A DNA stretch of 64,000 nucleotides from Sediminicola sp040566555 (GCF_040566555.1 NZ_JBEWYP010000003.1:372001-436000); one strand, 5' to 3'; shown: positions 1 through 8,685, counted from the first letter of the stretch. Program-made: numbers and translations. The notes: a model not told the origin generated them from the letters alone.

Positions 1-193
1 TAAGGGAATATACATAAAGGAATTCTTTGTTCAATTCGCTTACCTCCATATATACCTTATCATTCCCTTGATCGTAGTAGAAGGCAAAGAGGCCATCAAA
101 CTTCTTGAAATTTTTACTTTTTTCGGAAAATTGGGCAAATAAGACGGTCGTTGCCATAAAGAAGACAACTGCAAAATTAAAGAGGTATTTCAT
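1..193 (-). CDS. Secreted zinc-dependent metalloprotease (DUF5117/DUF5118-like), N-terminal fragment
   Basis: Only the first 64 codons are in the window; the gene runs off the left edge on the minus strand. The ATG at 193 opens a signal peptide (MKYLFNFAVVFFMATTVLFA, cleavage probably before Gln). It is followed by a segment with the pattern F-K-K-F-D-G-L-F-A-F-Y-Y-D...V-Y-M-E-V...K-E-F-L-Y-V-Y-S-L. That pattern resembles the start of the large Bacteroidota periplasmic zinc proteases carrying DUF5117/DUF5118. The HExxH site would lie outside the window, so the call rests on the N-terminal motif alone. The gene is divergent from the ATP-grasp cassette, with a 193-bp gap between them. Confidence 0.65.
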   Translation of the reverse strand, partial: MKYLFNFAVVFFMATTVLFAQFSEKSKNFKKFDGLFAFYYDQGNDKVYMEVSELNKEFLYVYSL

Positions 194-386
194 AGTACTA
201 AAAATTGAAGTTCTAAATTTATGTAAAATGGTTCAAACATTATTATCACTTGGTATTTTTATATTGATATCGCCTTTTTGATAAAATTCAACTCCTCTTT
301 TTATCTAATTAATAATTCTTAGGGCAATGCAACAAGTTTAAATATCCAATTGACTAAAATGCAGTATCTTATAGAAAATTTAGTAT

Positions 387-1853
387 ATGAGCTCGAATAT
401 CAAAAAACCCATTTTCTCCTCTTATATTAACAACCCCGACCTCTTTGATGAAGTATTTGATACCCTTGGTAGCACTAAAAATGTTTACCAAAAGTTGTTT
501 GACCTATATGGGAATCACTCCATCATGGATTATGTACAGCTGAACAATAAGGCCAAGTCTTCCTTTTTTAATCAAGGGATTACATTCCAGACCTATGGAG
601 AACATGACACAAAGGAAAAAATATTCCCCTTTGATCTTTTTCCCAGAATCATAGATCCTGATGAATGGAATACAATAGAGCGCGGTGCCATTCAAAGGAG
701 CAAAGCATTAAATTTATTTTTATGGGATATCTACCATGATAAAAAAATCATCAAAGATGGTATTGTTCCCTTGGACCTAATAAGTTCTTCTGCCAATTAC
801 CTGCATCAAATGATAGGGGTAGATCCTCCGGGAGGTATTTACAACCATATATCGGGTACCGATATCATCAAACATTCTGACGGAGAATATTATGTGTTGG
901 AGGACAATATTAGATGTCCCTCCGGTGTAAGTTATGTCATTTGTAACCGAACGGCTCTTAAAAGGGCACTTTTTGGGGTGTTTAATCATTATAAGACACA
1001 TACGGTTACCAACTATGCTGAAAATCTACTCGATATCTTGGAGAGTGTAAAACCTAAAGGCGTGGATATTCCCAATTGTGTGGTGATTACCCCCGGGATG
1101 TACAATTCCGCTTTCTATGAGCATTCATATCTAGCGAAGGCCATGGGTGTGGAATTGGTGGAAGGTCGGGATCTATTTGTGGAGAATGATTTTGTATATA
1201 TGAAAACCATTCGCGGGCCCATCAAAGTAGACGTAATTTACCGAAGGGTGGATGACCAATTTCTGGATCCGTTGGAATTTAGGGCCGATTCCTCTCTAGG
1301 AGTCCCTGGTCTTTTCGCGGCCTATATAAAAGGGAATGTTTGTTTGGCAAATGCTCCGGGAACTGGAGTCGCAGATGATAAGGCGGTATATACCTATATG
1401 CCCCAAATCATTAAATATTATTTGGATGAAGAGCCAATTCTCAACAATGTGCACACCTATCACTGCAGCAGACCCGATGAACTAAAATATGTATTGGAAC
1501 ATATCCATGAATTGGTGGTAAAACCCGTAGATGAAGCAGGTGGTTATGGTATTTCCATTGGCAACAGGCTTACCAAAGAAGAAATAAAGGTAGTTCAGGA
1601 ACAAATAAAGGAGCATCCTAGAAAGTACATCGCCCAACCTATAATGTCACTTTCCGTTCACCCTACATATATAGATGACAGTGAATCCTTTGAGCAGAGA
1701 CATGTGGATTTAAGAACTTTTACATTGTTGGGGAACAATAAAGAGTTTGTCCTTAAAGGCGGACTTTCACGGGTTGCGCTTAAAAAAGGAAATCTAATAG
1801 TAAATTCTTCACAAGGAGGAGGATCCAAAGACACCTGGGTATTAAAAAAATAA
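387..1853 (+). CDS. Circularly permuted ATP-grasp protein (COG2308/DUF404-DUF407 family)
   Basis: This 488-residue protein is full length for the circularly permuted type-2 ATP-grasp family, predicted amidoligases that form peptide-like bonds using ATP. Visible family motifs are GVDPPGG with an IxGTDI segment (about 144-160), YVLEDNIRCPSGVSYV (169-184), a Y-R-R-V-D-D metal/ATP-site motif near residue 285, N-A-P-G-T-G-V-A-D-D-K near 322, K-P-V-D-E-A-G-G-Y-G near 380, and a C-terminal SSQGGGSKDTWVL. There is no signal peptide, so it acts in the cytoplasm. The alpha-E gene starts 9 bp downstream and a transglutaminase follows, the cassette predicted by comparative genomics to make or attach a short peptide. 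The product is unknown. No clear TAnnTTTG box is visible upstream of the ATG. Confidence 0.9.
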   Translation: MSSNIKKPIFSSYINNPDLFDEVFDTLGSTKNVYQKLFDLYGNHSIMDYVQLNNKAKSSFFNQGITFQTYGEHDTKEKIFPFDLFPRIIDPDEWNTIERGAIQRSKALNLFLWDIYHDKKIIKDGIVPLDLISSSANYLHQMIGVDPPGGIYNHISGTDIIKHSDGEYYVLEDNIRCPSGVSYVICNRTALKRALFGVFNHYKTHTVTNYAENLLDILESVKPKGVDIPNCVVITPGMYNSAFYEHSYLAKAMGVELVEGRDLFVENDFVYMKTIRGPIKVDVIYRRVDDQFLDPLEFRADSSLGVPGLFAAYIKGNVCLANAPGTGVADDKAVYTYMPQIIKYYLDEEPILNNVHTYHCSRPDELKYVLEHIHELVVKPVDEAGGYGISIGNRLTKEEIKVVQEQIKEHPRKYIAQPIMSLSVHPTYIDDSESFEQRHVDLRTFTLLGNNKEFVLKGGLSRVALKKGNLIVNSSQGGGSKDTWVLKK

Positions 1854-1862
1854 AACCAACAT

Positions 1863-2810
1863 ATGTTAGCTAGAGTTGCGAATAATCTTTTCTGGATGGG
1901 CCGTTATATTGAGCGCGCCGAACACTTGGCCAGATATTTAAACGTAAATTATTTTTCCTCCTTGGATGCACCCAACGAGCTATCCCAGTCCAGACAGTTC
2001 GTACTACGGTCCATGATGTTTTTTGTTGGTGATCCAATTCAAGATAATACAGTAATGTTGGATGAGGAGGAGGTCCTATATAATATTGGACTCAATCCCG
2101 ATAAGCCCTACTCCATCATCAATAATGTGAAATTGGCTAGGGAAAATGCAAATAGTGCGAGAGATCTAATTTCCACCGAACTCTATGAGGCCATCAACAA
2201 GTTCTACCATTTTGTAATCAGTTATTGTAAGGACGATTTCAAAAGAAAGGGTTTGTACGATTTTACAATGAACATAGCGGAAATGACAGCTATTATGAGG
2301 GGAAAGATCAGGGGCACGCTGTTACATGATGAGGTATACGCAATTACCATGTTAGGTATCAACTTAGAAAGAGCTACTCAGGTAATTAGAATCATCAATT
2401 CCAAATATAACGATGCTGTGCTGGCAAAAGGAAATTACGGTGACAAAATCAGCAATAGCTTTGAATGGATAACCTTATTAAAATGTGTGGAATCTTATGA
2501 TATGATGAGGCGATTCTATAAAAAGACTCCAAACAGCATTTGCACCTTGGAATTTTTAATTTTAAATCCAGATTGTCCTCGATCTGTCATCAACAGTATT
2601 AACCAAGTGTATAAGCATATCAAGGTACTGGACGAATCTAAGAATCCAGATAAAAATTCAACTGCTTTTTTAGTCAGTAAGGTAAAAGGGGAATATGAGT
2701 TTAAATATGCAGAAGAAATTGAGGAGGATATTCAAAGTTTCATTGAAAATATACTTAATAGCTTAGTACAAATTAGCCAAAAGATGGAAAATGAATTTTT
2801 TAACTATTGA
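1863..2810 (+). CDS. Alpha-E domain protein (COG2307/DUF403)
   Basis: This all-helical 315-residue protein opens with MLARVANNLFWMGRYIERAE, the diagnostic start of the alpha-E family. The conserved R-G-K-I-R-G-T and helix pairs with R-x-x-Q follow through the middle. It starts 9 bp after the ATP-grasp gene and is almost certainly co-transcribed with it. The family is nearly always encoded beside the permuted ATP-grasp protein. It has been proposed to carry or activate the peptide product, but I know of no demonstrated biochemical activity. There is no signal peptide or membrane segment. Its stop codon overlaps the -33 element of a separate promoter for the transglutaminase gene. Confidence 0.9.
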   Translation: MLARVANNLFWMGRYIERAEHLARYLNVNYFSSLDAPNELSQSRQFVLRSMMFFVGDPIQDNTVMLDEEEVLYNIGLNPDKPYSIINNVKLARENANSARDLISTELYEAINKFYHFVISYCKDDFKRKGLYDFTMNIAEMTAIMRGKIRGTLLHDEVYAITMLGINLERATQVIRIINSKYNDAVLAKGNYGDKISNSFEWITLLKCVESYDMMRRFYKKTPNSICTLEFLILNPDCPRSVINSINQVYKHIKVLDESKNPDKNSTAFLVSKVKGEYEFKYAEEIEEDIQSFIENILNSLVQISQKMENEFFNY

Positions 2811-2835
2811 TTATTAATGCATTGACTTACTTTTG
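2807..2835 (+). promoter_or_regulatory. Two-element promoter for the transglutaminase gene
   Basis: TTG at 2807-2809 and TACTTTTG at 2828-2835 are separated by 18 bp, matching the Bacteroidota TTG-N17..23-TAnnTTTG promoter. The box contains the TTG that would otherwise be read as the downstream start codon. Predicted transcript start is near 2841. Confidence 0.75.
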
Positions 2836-2853
2836 TCGACTCAAAACCATCAG

Positions 2854-3705
2854 ATGTCCTTTGAATATACAGTTACCTACAAGGCAGAAAACAATTATGA
2901 GAACGCTGTGGATAACGCAGCTTGGCAATTCTTGATTGTGCCAGAAACGAACGATACCCAAAAATTGATCAAGGTAGATTTCGAAAACTCCCTCAATGCC
3001 AAATTTGAGTATTCCACCAATGGTCTTGGTTTTCAAACCATTAGAGTATCTCCGAAACAAAGCTTCCAAAATATAAACTTCAAGGGCTCTTTTAAGTTGA
3101 CCAAGAAAAGTTTAAATCCATTTGAAAATATACCCGTTTTCAACATAGCAGAAAATTACGAGAAAATAAAAAGCTTGGACTTTAAGGCAGATTTTGAGCC
3201 CTATTTGCGTAAAACACCATATACCTTACTTCCAAAAGAAGTAGAGGATATCTTTAAATTTGATGCTTCCGAAAGCATCTTTGAAAATCTACAGCAATTA
3301 AATCACTGGGTGTACCTATATATCAATTTTAAAACTGGGGTCACCAATGTAAATACCAAATTGGAGGAGGTACTGAAGAATAAGGAAGGTGTTTGTCAAG
3401 ATTTTGCCCATCTTTTCTGTGCCCTGGCTAGGGCCAATGGAATTCCTGCCCGCTATGTCTCAGGTTATCTTCATCAAGGAATTGGTTATTTCGGGGATTC
3501 GCAGATGCACGCTTGGGCAGAATGCTTTATTCCAGAAGCAGGGTGGATAGGATTTGATCCTACCAATGACCTGTTAGTCAATGACAATCATATTAAAGTT
3601 GCCCATGGTAAGGATTACAACGATTGTTCTCCTTTAAAGGGAGTAGTTTATGCCTTAGGAAAGAATGAGACCATGCATTCAGTAGAAGTGCAGTCACAAC
3701 AATAA
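2854..3705 (+). CDS. Transglutaminase-like cysteine protease-fold protein (COG1305)
   Basis: This is a 283-residue protein from the ATG at 2854. An earlier in-frame TTG (2833) lies inside the predicted promoter box and cannot be the start of this transcript. The N-terminal beta-rich domain (about 1-125) begins MSFEYTVTYKAEN, as in the Bact_transglu_N family. The core follows, with catalytic Cys181 in GVCQDFAHLFCALAR, His219 in MHAWAE and Asp235 in FDPTND. No signal peptide is visible, so action is probably cytoplasmic. It closes the ATP-grasp/alpha-E cassette; members of this set are predicted to process or transfer the peptide made by the ATP-grasp enzyme. It is likely transcribed both by readthrough and from its own promoter. 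Confidence 0.88.
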   Translation: MSFEYTVTYKAENNYENAVDNAAWQFLIVPETNDTQKLIKVDFENSLNAKFEYSTNGLGFQTIRVSPKQSFQNINFKGSFKLTKKSLNPFENIPVFNIAENYEKIKSLDFKADFEPYLRKTPYTLLPKEVEDIFKFDASESIFENLQQLNHWVYLYINFKTGVTNVNTKLEEVLKNKEGVCQDFAHLFCALARANGIPARYVSGYLHQGIGYFGDSQMHAWAECFIPEAGWIGFDPTNDLLVNDNHIKVAHGKDYNDCSPLKGVVYALGKNETMHSVEVQSQQ

Positions 3706-3746
3706 ATAACCTTTTCCTTTTCCATAAAAATCAAAAAAAAGAACCC

Positions 3747-3754
3747 TATTTTTG
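3747..3754 (+). promoter_or_regulatory. TAnnTTTG box before prfB
   Basis: TATTTTTG stands 16 bp before the prfB ATG. No TTG is seen at the usual -33 spacing, so only half of the promoter is supported. Confidence 0.5.
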
Positions 3755-3770
3755 AGTCAAATTATAGGAT

Positions 3771-4872
3771 ATGATAACTACAGACAATTATAAGAGTCTC
3801 ATTGATCGCCTTGGTGCGTTAAGGAGGTATCTTTGACATAGATGCCAAGCTTGTCGAAATAGAAAACGAAGAAGAAAAAACCCTGGAACCTAATTTTTGG
3901 GACAACCCCCAAAAAGCCCAGGCCCATATGAAATTGATCCAATCCAAAAAACAATGGGTAGACGATTTCAATGAGGCAAAATCACTTTTAACCGATCTGG
4001 AAGTCTTAATAGAATTCCAAAAAGAAGGTGCCATTCCCGAAGAAGAGGTACAACAGCATTACGACAAAATAGTCGACGCTATTGAAAACCTCGAATTCAA
4101 GAACATGCTTTCTGATGAAGGAGATGATCTTAGCGCCGTCCTACAGATCACAGCTGGTGCCGGAGGTACCGAAAGTTGTGATTGGGCAGCAATGTTGATG
4201 CGCATGTATTTAATGTGGTGCGAAAAAAATGGGTACAAGGTTAAGGAAGTCAATTATCAAGAAGGGGATGTTGCCGGAATAAAAACGGTCACCCTGGAAA
4301 TTGAGGGCGATTTTGCCTTTGGATGGTTAAAAGGAGAAAATGGGGTCCATAGATTGGTGCGTATTTCCCCATTTGACAGCAATGCCAAAAGGCACACCTC
4401 CTTTGCCTCTGTATATGTATACCCACTTGCCGATGATAGTATTGAAATAGACATCAATCCGGCCGACATTTCTTGGGCCTTTGCAAGATCAGGAGGTGCT
4501 GGGGGACAAAATGTAAACAAGGTAGAAACCAAAGCCATTTTAACCCACCACCCTACCGGAATTGTGGTCCATAACTCGGAAACAAGATCCCAATTGGAAA
4601 ATAGGGAGAACGCCATGCGTCTGCTTAAATCCCAATTGTACGAAATTGAATTGCGTAAAAGACAGGCTGCCCGGAATGAAATTGAAGCCTCCAAAATGAA
4701 AATTGAATGGGGCTCACAGATTAGAAATTACGTAATGCATCCCTATAAACTGGTAAAAGACGTACGGACAGGAGAGGAAACAGGAAATGTTGATGCCGTT
4801 ATGGATGGTCATATTAATCAATTTTTAAAAGCCTTTCTCATGATGATGGGGCAAAAAGAGGAATCTGATTAA
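3771..4872 (+). CDS. prfB: Peptide chain release factor 2, made by programmed +1 frameshift
   Basis: RF2 releases the finished protein at UGA and UAA stops. Translation starts at ATG 3771, reads 21 codons to CTT (3831-3833), meets an in-frame TGA (3834-3836), and continues after a +1 shift at GAC (3835). The product is join(3771..3833, 3835..4872), 366 residues, the normal length for RF2. The UGA/UAA-recognition motif SPF is at about 199-201 and the catalytic GGQ at about 244-246, inside ARSGGAGGQNVNKVETK. An ATG-only gene finder would start at 3928 and lose 52 residues. When RF2 is scarce the UGA is read slowly and the shift is favoured, so the gene regulates itself. Confidence 0.97.
3821..3837 (+). 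other. prfB: prfB recoding site (internal SD, slippery CTT, TGA stop)
   Basis: AAGGAGGT at 3821-3828 is an internal Shine-Dalgarno sequence ending two bases before CTT, followed by TGA and C. This is the canonical RF2 frameshift cassette. It is one of the few strong SD sequences in the window, where most start codons have none. Confidence 0.95.
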
Positions 4873-4953
4873 TCTGAAACTGATTGTAAGGAAATAAAAA
4901 CCAGGAAGACCATTCTGAATCAATATTAGTAAAGTCTAACCAAATATTAAGTA

Positions 4954-5295
4954 ATGATCAAAATTTATCATAATCCCAGATGTAGAAAGTCTAGGGAAGC
5001 ATTGGACCTATTAAAAGAATCTGGCAAGGAGTATGAAGTTGTAAAATATCTGGAGGACATCCCTACCAAGGAGGAACTCAGGGAAGTACTAAACTGTCTC
5101 TCTTTGAATGCCGAGCATTTGGTCCGAAAAAATGAACCTATTTGGAAAGAAAAGTTTAGAGGTAAGCTACTTTCTGAAGAAGATATCATCAATGCAATGA
5201 TTACCTATCCGAAACTTATAGAAAGACCTATTGTAATTGACGGAGGAAAGGCCATTATCGGAAGGCCCCCAGAAAAGGTAAACGAACTGCTCTAA
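4954..5295 (+). CDS. ArsC-family (arsenate reductase-like, thioredoxin fold) protein
   Basis: The protein has 113 residues and begins MIKIYHNPRCRKSREAL, with the family cysteine at position 10 followed by RKSR. Arg and Pro residues near IERPIVIDGGKAIIGRPPEK match the C-terminal ArsC motif. In proven members the cysteine attacks arsenate and glutathione/glutaredoxin regenerates the enzyme. Many chromosomal members lie outside ars operons and have unproven function, and no other arsenic genes are nearby, so arsenate reduction here is uncertain. It could equally be a Spx/YffB-like redox protein. It is a single gene between prfB and a secreted-protein operon. Confidence 0.85.
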   Translation: MIKIYHNPRCRKSREALDLLKESGKEYEVVKYLEDIPTKEELREVLNCLSLNAEHLVRKNEPIWKEKFRGKLLSEEDIINAMITYPKLIERPIVIDGGKAIIGRPPEKVNELL

Positions 5296-5364
5296 TCTTC
5301 CTTTATTTTTTTGTTCAACGTTTTATTGTTATTCCTTAACAAACTTTAACGTCAAGTTTTAGCC

Positions 5365-5414
5365 AAGCCGCTTTTGTTGATTGTTATTTAACATACATTT
5401 AACCAAAGCGGCTT
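5365..5414 (+). promoter_or_regulatory. Inverted repeat overlapping the -33 region of the 5457 operon
   Basis: AAGCCGCTTT (5365-5374) and its exact complement AAAGCGGCTT (5405-5414) are separated by 30 bp, about three helical turns. The right arm ends 11 bp before the TATTTTTG box, where the -33 element would be, and no TTG is present there. The spacing suggests two operator half-sites or a pair of dimers rather than a terminator, because no T-run follows. Confidence 0.5.
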
Positions 5415-5425
5415 AAACCTTCCTG

Positions 5426-5433
5426 TATTTTTG
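5426..5433 (+). promoter_or_regulatory. TAnnTTTG box before the 5457 operon
   Basis: TATTTTTG lies 23 bp before the ATG at 5457. It lacks a TTG -33 element, which fits a promoter that depends on an activator. Confidence 0.55.
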
Positions 5434-5456
5434 GACTCTAACCAATCATTAAAGCT

Positions 5457-5936
5457 ATGAGCACCAAGAATACGTACATTTTCACGGTAATAATTTTACT
5501 CTTTTCAACCACCCTGATCCAGGCACAATTCGGTAATGGTAATGGGTATGGAAATAATGGTTATGGAAACAATGGATATGGCAGAAGACAGAGTAATATT
5601 CCACAATCCCAGCAAGCACCTGAGAAAGCGGAGCCTTTAACGGCAGAGGAAATGGTAGAAACCCAGATGCCGGCAATTGCAGAGGCTTTGGAATTGAATG
5701 AATTTGAAAAGGCAGTTGTCAGCACTACCCTGATCAAATATATGAAGCAACGTATAGAGATTCAGATCTTACAATTGGAGACCGATAAAATGAGGGAAGC
5801 TTATGAAAAGATCAATTTGAACCAAGATGCAGAATTAAAAGCAGGCCTTCCTGCCGAAAAATACGAAGCTTTCTTAAACCTAAAGGAAGATGGTATCAGG
5901 AAAACAAAACGAAAAAAGAAGAAGAAGAAAAACTAA
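5457..5936 (+). CDS. Small secreted protein with Gly/Asn/Tyr repeats and Lys-rich tail
   Basis: I do not recognise a named family for this 159-residue protein. A signal peptide (1-24, ending IQAQ) is followed by a low-complexity stretch of GNGYGNNGYGNNGYG type (about 26-43). A helical domain of about 100 residues comes next, with LTAEEMVETQMPAIAEALEL and Y-M-K-Q-R-I-E-I-Q near the middle. The C-terminus is a run of lysines and arginines (KTKRKKKKKKN). The helical part recalls small Spy/CpxP-like periplasmic proteins in size and spacing, but this is only a resemblance. The gap to the outer-membrane protein gene is 22 bp, so the two are probably one operon and may work together in the envelope. 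Confidence 0.75.
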   Translation: MSTKNTYIFTVIILLFSTTLIQAQFGNGNGYGNNGYGNNGYGRRQSNIPQSQQAPEKAEPLTAEEMVETQMPAIAEALELNEFEKAVVSTTLIKYMKQRIEIQILQLETDKMREAYEKINLNQDAELKAGLPAEKYEAFLNLKEDGIRKTKRKKKKKKN

Positions 5937-5958
5937 TATTTAAGTCGCTAACTACACT

Positions 5959-8445
5959 ATGAAAAAACTAATACCGTTACTACTAATCCTCACCACATCC
6001 TTAACATTTGGCCAAAGACAACGAGGTTCATCAGAACTAGTTACTATATCAGGAACGGTATTGGACAAAGAATATAATGAACCTTTGGAATATGCAACTT
6101 TAATACTGCAAAGTGTTACTAATCCTGAAAAGGTCACCGGAGGAATTACTGATATCAATGGTAAGTTTAGTGTAGAGACAGAACCAGGTACCTACAATAT
6201 CCGATTGGAATATATATCCTACAACACTTTTCGCTTGGATAACCAAAGAATAACCTCTTCCAAAGATCTTGGAACCATAAAGTTGGGAATCAATGTTGAA
6301 CAATTAGAGGCTGTTGAGGTTGTTGGTGAAAAAACTACGGTTGAAGTTAGGCTCGATAAAAAAATATATAACATAGGGAAAGACATTACGACCAGTGGAG
6401 CCAGTGTGAGCGATGCCCTGAACAATGTTCCTTCCGTAAATGTGGATGTTGAGGGCGCCATTAGCCTTCGTGGTAATGAAAATGTACGTATACTTATCAA
6501 TGGGAGACCATCGGCCTTAGCGGGCTTTGGCTCTACCGATGCATTGCGACAACTACCGGCAGATGCTATAGATAAAGTAGAGGTCATTACCAGCCCTTCC
6601 GCAAGATATGATGCTGAGGGAACCGCTGGGATTTTAAACATCATACTAAAAAAGGAGAAAACTCTTGGCTTTAATGGGTCGATCAATACCAGTATTGGAT
6701 ATCCAACTGCAAGCCAGATCAGTTCCAATTTAAATCTTCGTACAGATAAGTTCAATATTTTTAATACGTTAGGTTACAGCTATAGAAGACCTCCTGGAGG
6801 AGGATTTTTTGATAATACCTATGCAAACGGAGATTTTGATAGGATTATTGAAGACCGTGATATTCAACGAGAAGATCTTGGATTTAATATGAACATCGGA
6901 ATGGAATATTTTATCACCGATAAATCCTCTATTACCGCGAGCTACTTTGCCCGCGTTTCCGATGAGAGCGATGTTACAGATAATGACAGTAAAAGGTTTG
7001 TAGGAACCGATATCACTAGCAGAACTTTTAGAAGTGAAGACGAAAGTCAGGACGATAAAAGTAACCAGGTGGCGTTGAATTATATTAACCGATTGGACGA
7101 AGATGGCCAGAAATTGACGACAGATCTTCAATATTCTTTCGATAAAGAAGACATTTTTACGGTAATTCAGGAGAACAACACCTTCCCAAATGACAATTTA
7201 CTAGCCTTGGAGAATGTCTATGAAAAAGAAAATCAAAAAGAATTTCTCTTCCAGACAGATTATGTGCTGCCAATGGGAGATGCACAGTTTGAGGTAGGAT
7301 ATAGAGGTAACTTTGAGGAGTCCATCAATGATTACAAATTGGACACCCTGAATCAGAACTCCGGACAGTTTGAAAGAAACCGTAATCTGACCAACGTTTT
7401 TACTTATAACGAAAATGTAAATGCCCTATACACCCAGTATGGAAATAAATTCGGAAAATTCTCTTTTCTGGCGGGACTAAGATTGGAAAATACCCAATTG
7501 AAAGGGAAGGTTGATTCAGAATTTGATGAACAAGCCTTGGAAGAGATTATTGGGGGGGATGTTGATGTAAATTTTGACAAGAACTACCTAGGACTTTTCC
7601 CTACCCTAAATTTAATATTTGAGATCGCCGAGCGAGAAAATATAACCTTAGGATATAATAGAAGGATCAATAGACCGAGAGGCTGGTTTATAAATCCTTT
7701 TCCATCCAGATCCAGTAGAACCAATGTGTTCCAAGGAAATCCAGATTTAGACCCGGCCTATGCCAATGCCTTTGACTTAGGGTATTTAAAACGATGGGAG
7801 AAATTGACATTAACCTCCTCCATTTACTACCAAAAAGAAACCAATTCTTTTGAAAGGGTACAAGAGGAGACCGGTGAGGTAACAGCTGATGGGATACGAA
7901 TTATCCGGACCATTCCCATCAACCTATCCACAAATGAAAGAATTGGAGCAGAAGCTGGTGTCTTATATAACCCAAATAAATGGTTACGATTAAACTGGAG
8001 TTTTAATTTCTTCCAATTTGCCACAGAAGGAGTTTTCAACAACGTGGATTATGGTACAGAAAATACCAGCTGGTTCACAAGATTTAGCACTAAGGTATCT
8101 TTACCTGGAAAAATCGATTGGCAGACCAATGCCTTTTACCGTGGTCCTAGTCAAAATTCCCAAACAAAAAATGAAGGTATCTTTTCATTGAATTTAGCCT
8201 TTAGTAAAGATATCATGGGCGACAAGGGAACACTTGCCTTTAATGTAAGTGATCTATTGAATTCCAGAAAAAGAAGATCTTTCACGGAGACCGACTTTTT
8301 TACTTCAGATAGTGAGTTTCAATGGAGACAAAGACAGTTTAATCTATCTTTTGTGTACCGTTTCAACCAACCTAAAGGGAAACAGAATGGAAGGCGTAAT
8401 GGTATGCCAGATGATGAAGAAAGAGATTATGGCGGGGGAGCCTAA
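5959..8445 (+). CDS. Outer-membrane beta-barrel protein with carboxypeptidase-regulatory-like and plug domains
   Basis: This 828-residue protein has a signal peptide (1-18). A CarboxypepD_reg-like beta-sandwich follows (about 28-115: ISGTVLDKEYNEPLEYATL...), then a plug domain with VEAVEVVGEK-type entry and LRGNENVRILINGRPSAL (about 120-225). A barrel of repeated amphipathic strands runs to the C-terminus, including RRINRPRGWFINPFPS and N-P-D-L-D-P-A-Y. It belongs to the Bacteroidota outer-membrane beta-barrel family related to TonB-dependent receptors. The substrate cannot be read from the sequence. No SusD partner lies nearby; instead a small secreted protein precedes it in the same operon, and a strong terminator follows. 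Confidence 0.9.
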   Translation: MKKLIPLLLILTTSLTFGQRQRGSSELVTISGTVLDKEYNEPLEYATLILQSVTNPEKVTGGITDINGKFSVETEPGTYNIRLEYISYNTFRLDNQRITSSKDLGTIKLGINVEQLEAVEVVGEKTTVEVRLDKKIYNIGKDITTSGASVSDALNNVPSVNVDVEGAISLRGNENVRILINGRPSALAGFGSTDALRQLPADAIDKVEVITSPSARYDAEGTAGILNIILKKEKTLGFNGSINTSIGYPTASQISSNLNLRTDKFNIFNTLGYSYRRPPGGGFFDNTYANGDFDRIIEDRDIQREDLGFNMNIGMEYFITDKSSITASYFARVSDESDVTDNDSKRFVGTDITSRTFRSEDESQDDKSNQVALNYINRLDEDGQKLTTDLQYSFDKEDIFTVIQENNTFPNDNLLALENVYEKENQKEFLFQTDYVLPMGDAQFEVGYRGNFEESINDYKLDTLNQNSGQFERNRNLTNVFTYNENVNALYTQYGNKFGKFSFLAGLRLENTQLKGKVDSEFDEQALEEIIGGDVDVNFDKNYLGLFPTLNLIFEIAERENITLGYNRRINRPRGWFINPFPSRSSRTNVFQGNPDLDPAYANAFDLGYLKRWEKLTLTSSIYYQKETNSFERVQEETGEVTADGIRIIRTIPINLSTNERIGAEAGVLYNPNKWLRLNWSFNFFQFATEGVFNNVDYGTENTSWFTRFSTKVSLPGKIDWQTNAFYRGPSQNSQTKNEGIFSLNLAFSKDIMGDKGTLAFNVSDLLNSRKRRSFTETDFFTSDSEFQWRQRQFNLSFVYRFNQPKGKQNGRRNGMPDDEERDYGGGA

Positions 8446-8469
8446 AAGGCATCTAGTTTGTTACGATAT

Positions 8470-8501
8470 AAAAAAAGGAAACCGGATGGTTTCCTTTTTT
8501 T
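8470..8501 (+). terminator. Rho-independent terminator
   Basis: Perfect 14-bp arms (8470-8483 and 8488-8501) contain GGAAACC/GGTTTCC with a 4-nt loop and flanking A/T runs. It lies 24 bp after the outer-membrane protein gene. Confidence 0.9.
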
Positions 8502-8685
8502 ATGCCCAAATATCTCCTAAACAATAAGTAAGATTGTGGGGTATTATTCTGAGCAAGGTATTACGTATGGGTAACAATATATTCCTATATCAAACAAATT
8601 GGTCACCCACCTAACATCTAATTCAAATTTTAGAAATTAGAATTTTGGTGTAATGCTTACAACTAAGTGAACGGGGGTAAAACAA

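Noticed and set aside
3928..4872. prfB as a plain 314-residue ORF starting at Met 3928
   Set aside because: The upstream frame, the recoding site and the normal RF2 length show that this is only the C-terminal 86 percent of the protein.
5365..5414. The inverted repeat as terminator of the ArsC-like gene
   Set aside because: A 30-nt loop, no T-run after the right arm, and a promoter box directly downstream fit an operator better.
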